9,585 bases of DNA from assembly GCA_000695745.1 (NCBI GenBank), contig ASHK01000090.1, forward strand, positions 971 to 10,555, given 5' to 3'. The notes under the pieces were generated by a model, which was given only the letters and a program-made list of their open reading frames with translations, had not been told where the DNA came from and did no database searches. The stretch's first letter is position 1, and each line of letters opens with the position of its first letter. The position numbers were made by a program, and so were the translations under genes. Of the stretch, positions 8,602 to 9,585 are shown in pieces. The DNA is from Vibrio madracius (GTDB lineage Bacteria > Pseudomonadota > Gammaproteobacteria > Enterobacterales > Vibrionaceae).

Positions 8602-8620
8602 TTTATGGGATAACCATAAA
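8602..8620 (-). promoter_or_regulatory. Leader hairpin or palindromic operator before the radical enzyme gene
   Basis: Perfect 7-bp inverted repeat TTTATGG (8602-8608) / CCATAAA (8614-8620) with a 5-bp centre, 6 nt upstream of the AGGAG ribosome site. In RNA it would form a modest stem-loop just before the SD and would hide the upstream in-frame ATG. As DNA it could be a regulator operator. The sequence alone does not decide between them. Confidence 0.4.
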
Positions 8621-8635
8621 TCCCCGCGAAAAATA

Positions 8636-8645
8636 TGTAAATACA
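8636..8645. promoter_or_regulatory. Candidate GntR-family operator overlapping the radical enzyme promoter
   Basis: TGTA-AA-TACA has palindromic arms around a 2-bp centre and contains GT-N4-AC, resembling the GntR/HutC operator core (GTNTANAC) with one mismatch. It overlaps the presumed -10 (TTGTAT on the minus strand, 8646-8641) and the start region of the radical enzyme gene, where binding would repress. The assignment to the neighbouring regulator is inference. Confidence 0.35.
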
Positions 8646-8669
8646 AATATTGGTGATTTTGCCAAAAGA

Positions 8670-8683
8670 ATGATCGAGATCAT
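8670..8683. promoter_or_regulatory. FNR-like binding site
   Basis: ATGATCGAGATCAT is a palindrome with 6-bp arms and matches the FNR box TTGAT-N4-ATCAA at 8 of 10 positions, with both TGAT/ATCA cores perfect. Its centre lies about 33 bp upstream of a TTGTAT -10-like hexamer on the minus strand (8646-8641), close to the class II FNR arrangement (centre near -41.5). Anaerobic activation suits an oxygen-sensitive glycyl radical enzyme. CRP is a less likely reader because the TGTGA half is absent. Confidence 0.6.
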
Positions 8684-8692
8684 GCATCAAAA

Positions 8693-8737
8693 ATGTTACC
8701 AAGCACTTTGTTTTAGAATGGGCTTTTCTGGTAACAT
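8693..8737. repeat. 9-bp inverted repeat in the divergent promoter region (candidate operator pair)
   Basis: ATGTTACCA (8693-8701) and TGGTAACAT (8729-8737) are exact reverse complements with centres 36 bp apart. The right arm contains TAACAT, which can serve as the -10 of a plus-strand promoter for the regulator, with TTGTTT 18 bp upstream near 8709-8714. The left arm lies just upstream of that -35. The layout fits autoregulation by the divergent GntR protein, but the arms do not match a known GntR consensus. Confidence 0.5.
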
Positions 8738-8843
8738 CATGATCATTAGAGGTTAGTCTCTCGATATAACGAGCCAGATATGTGTTAACAGGTAAGTGTT
8801 TGAGAGGCTTTGGTCAGCAATTTGTATAGTTGTAAATGAAGTA

Positions 8844-9530
8844 ATGAAATACGTAGAAGTTTATCAAGCAATCAAGGCTGACATTATTAATGGCCTTTCC
8901 CCTGCTTGGTCTCAGCTCGAGGGTGAGCATGCACTATCGGATAAATTTGGCGTCAGTCGTCCCACGTTAAGAAAGGCGATTGAAAAGTTAAAACAAGAGT
9001 CTTTTGTCCATTCAAGACAAGGATCTGGTATTTTTGTTAACCCACCGGAATTCTATCAAGACAATAACTTAACCAGTATTTCGGAGCGAATTAACAAAGA
9101 TACTGACTTAAAGAATATTGTCCTAGAATTTGGTTCAGTCCTTGCAAATCAGTCACTTGCTGATAAATTCCGTTTAGAGATTGGGGCGAGTCTTCACCAC
9201 TTTAAACGAATGCGCATCATTAATGGTGAACCTGCTATCCTTGAAGAAACTTGGATGCCTAAGAGTTTGTTTCCCGACTTTACCGAAGCACACTGCGAGC
9301 ATTCTGTGCTTACCTATGTGGAACAAGTCGCTGGGTATAACATTAGTCACGATGCGAAAACCATCTCCGGAAAGACCCTGAACGACAAAGAAGCTTTCTT
9401 ATTAAGGGTTGAACCCGGACACTTGTGCCTTTCCATTCAGCACCACGTTTATCTCCTACATTCGGTACTCGCTCAATATACCATTGAAACTCTCACCTCA
9501 AATGAGCTCACCACCGTCTCTATTCGCTGA
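8844..9530 (+). CDS. GntR-family (HutC-type, UTRA) transcriptional regulator
   Basis: Predicted ligand-responsive DNA-binding regulator of 228 aa. Start chosen at 8844 (MKYVEVYQAI), which gives the usual HutC N-terminus right before the winged helix. An in-frame GTG at 8796, preceded by AGG, would add 16 unusual residues and cannot be excluded, since the ribosome site before 8844 is weak. Seen: winged helix at about 3-70 with LSDKFGVSRPTLRKAIEKL as the recognition region and the wing QGSGIFVNPP; then a UTRA effector domain at about 80-226 with FKRMRIINGEPAILEETWMP and YTIETLTSN near the end, the normal HutC pattern. It is divergently transcribed from the glycyl radical enzyme gene with 260 bp between them, so it very likely controls that gene, and its ligand is probably the substrate or a related metabolite. 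The gene is intact. Confidence 0.9.
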   Translation: MKYVEVYQAIKADIINGLSPAWSQLEGEHALSDKFGVSRPTLRKAIEKLKQESFVHSRQGSGIFVNPPEFYQDNNLTSISERINKDTDLKNIVLEFGSVLANQSLADKFRLEIGASLHHFKRMRIINGEPAILEETWMPKSLFPDFTEAHCEHSVLTYVEQVAGYNISHDAKTISGKTLNDKEAFLLRVEPGHLCLSIQHHVYLLHSVLAQYTIETLTSNELTTVSIR

Positions 9531-9557
9531 TTAATCAGTTATTTATTATGATTTTAC

Positions 9558-9585
9558 AAGCGGATTACATGATTTGTAATCGCTT
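9558..9585. terminator. Stem-loop after the regulator gene, cut by the window end (possible terminator)
   Basis: AAGCG (9558-9562), a bulged G, ATTACA (9564-9569), a 5-nt loop, then TGTAATCGCTT (9575-9585) form an 11-bp stem with one bulge. It begins 27 bp after the regulator stop codon. The sequence ends at the stem, so whether a T run follows cannot be seen. It is either an intrinsic terminator, perhaps shared with a convergent gene, or a palindromic binding site. Confidence 0.5.

Noticed and set aside
8584..8646. Upstream ATG at 8646 as the start of the radical enzyme
   Set aside because: The extension crosses a hairpin and has no family likeness, while the ATG at 8583 has a strong AGGAG at good spacing.

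Overview
The window looks like chromosomal DNA of a gammaproteobacterium, most likely a Vibrio or close relative. This rests on the protein style (an IbpA nearly identical in layout to the enterobacterial one, a GlgC of the vibrio type, a PqqL-like M16 protease) and moderate GC content. The species cannot be fixed from sequence alone. No rRNA, tRNA, CRISPR array or insertion sequence is visible.

Left part (1-3467, all minus strand): the N-terminal 109 codons of a small heat-shock protein (IbpA family) run off the left edge. They are preceded by a leader of about 230 nt with a textbook ROSE-type RNA thermometer and a strong sigma70-like promoter. Directly upstream lies a secreted, zinc-dependent M16 (PqqL-like) protease of about 950 codons, broken by a one-base frameshift near 1617-1650. 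Middle part (3468-5190, plus strand): after a 361-bp divergent intergenic region comes glgC (ADP-glucose pyrophosphorylase), also broken by a one-base frameshift near 4056-4060, then a clear intrinsic terminator.

Right part (5275-9530) is the most interesting unit: a glycyl radical enzyme (763 aa, minus strand), its radical-SAM activating enzyme downstream (minus strand, broken by a third one-base frameshift near 5593), and a divergent GntR/HutC-type regulator with a UTRA domain (plus strand). The radical enzyme has a GCGE active-site loop and no vicinal cysteine pair, so it should not be called pyruvate formate-lyase; its substrate is unknown. The divergent region carries an FNR-like palindrome, a 9-bp inverted repeat and a GT-N4-AC palindrome. 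An intrinsic terminator or attenuator sits between the radical enzyme and its activase.

The likely logic is anaerobic activation by FNR, ligand-dependent control by the GntR regulator, and lower expression of the activase by attenuation. Three genes each need one extra base to restore the reading frame. This pattern suggests base under-calling in the assembly, although real gene decay cannot be excluded from the sequence.
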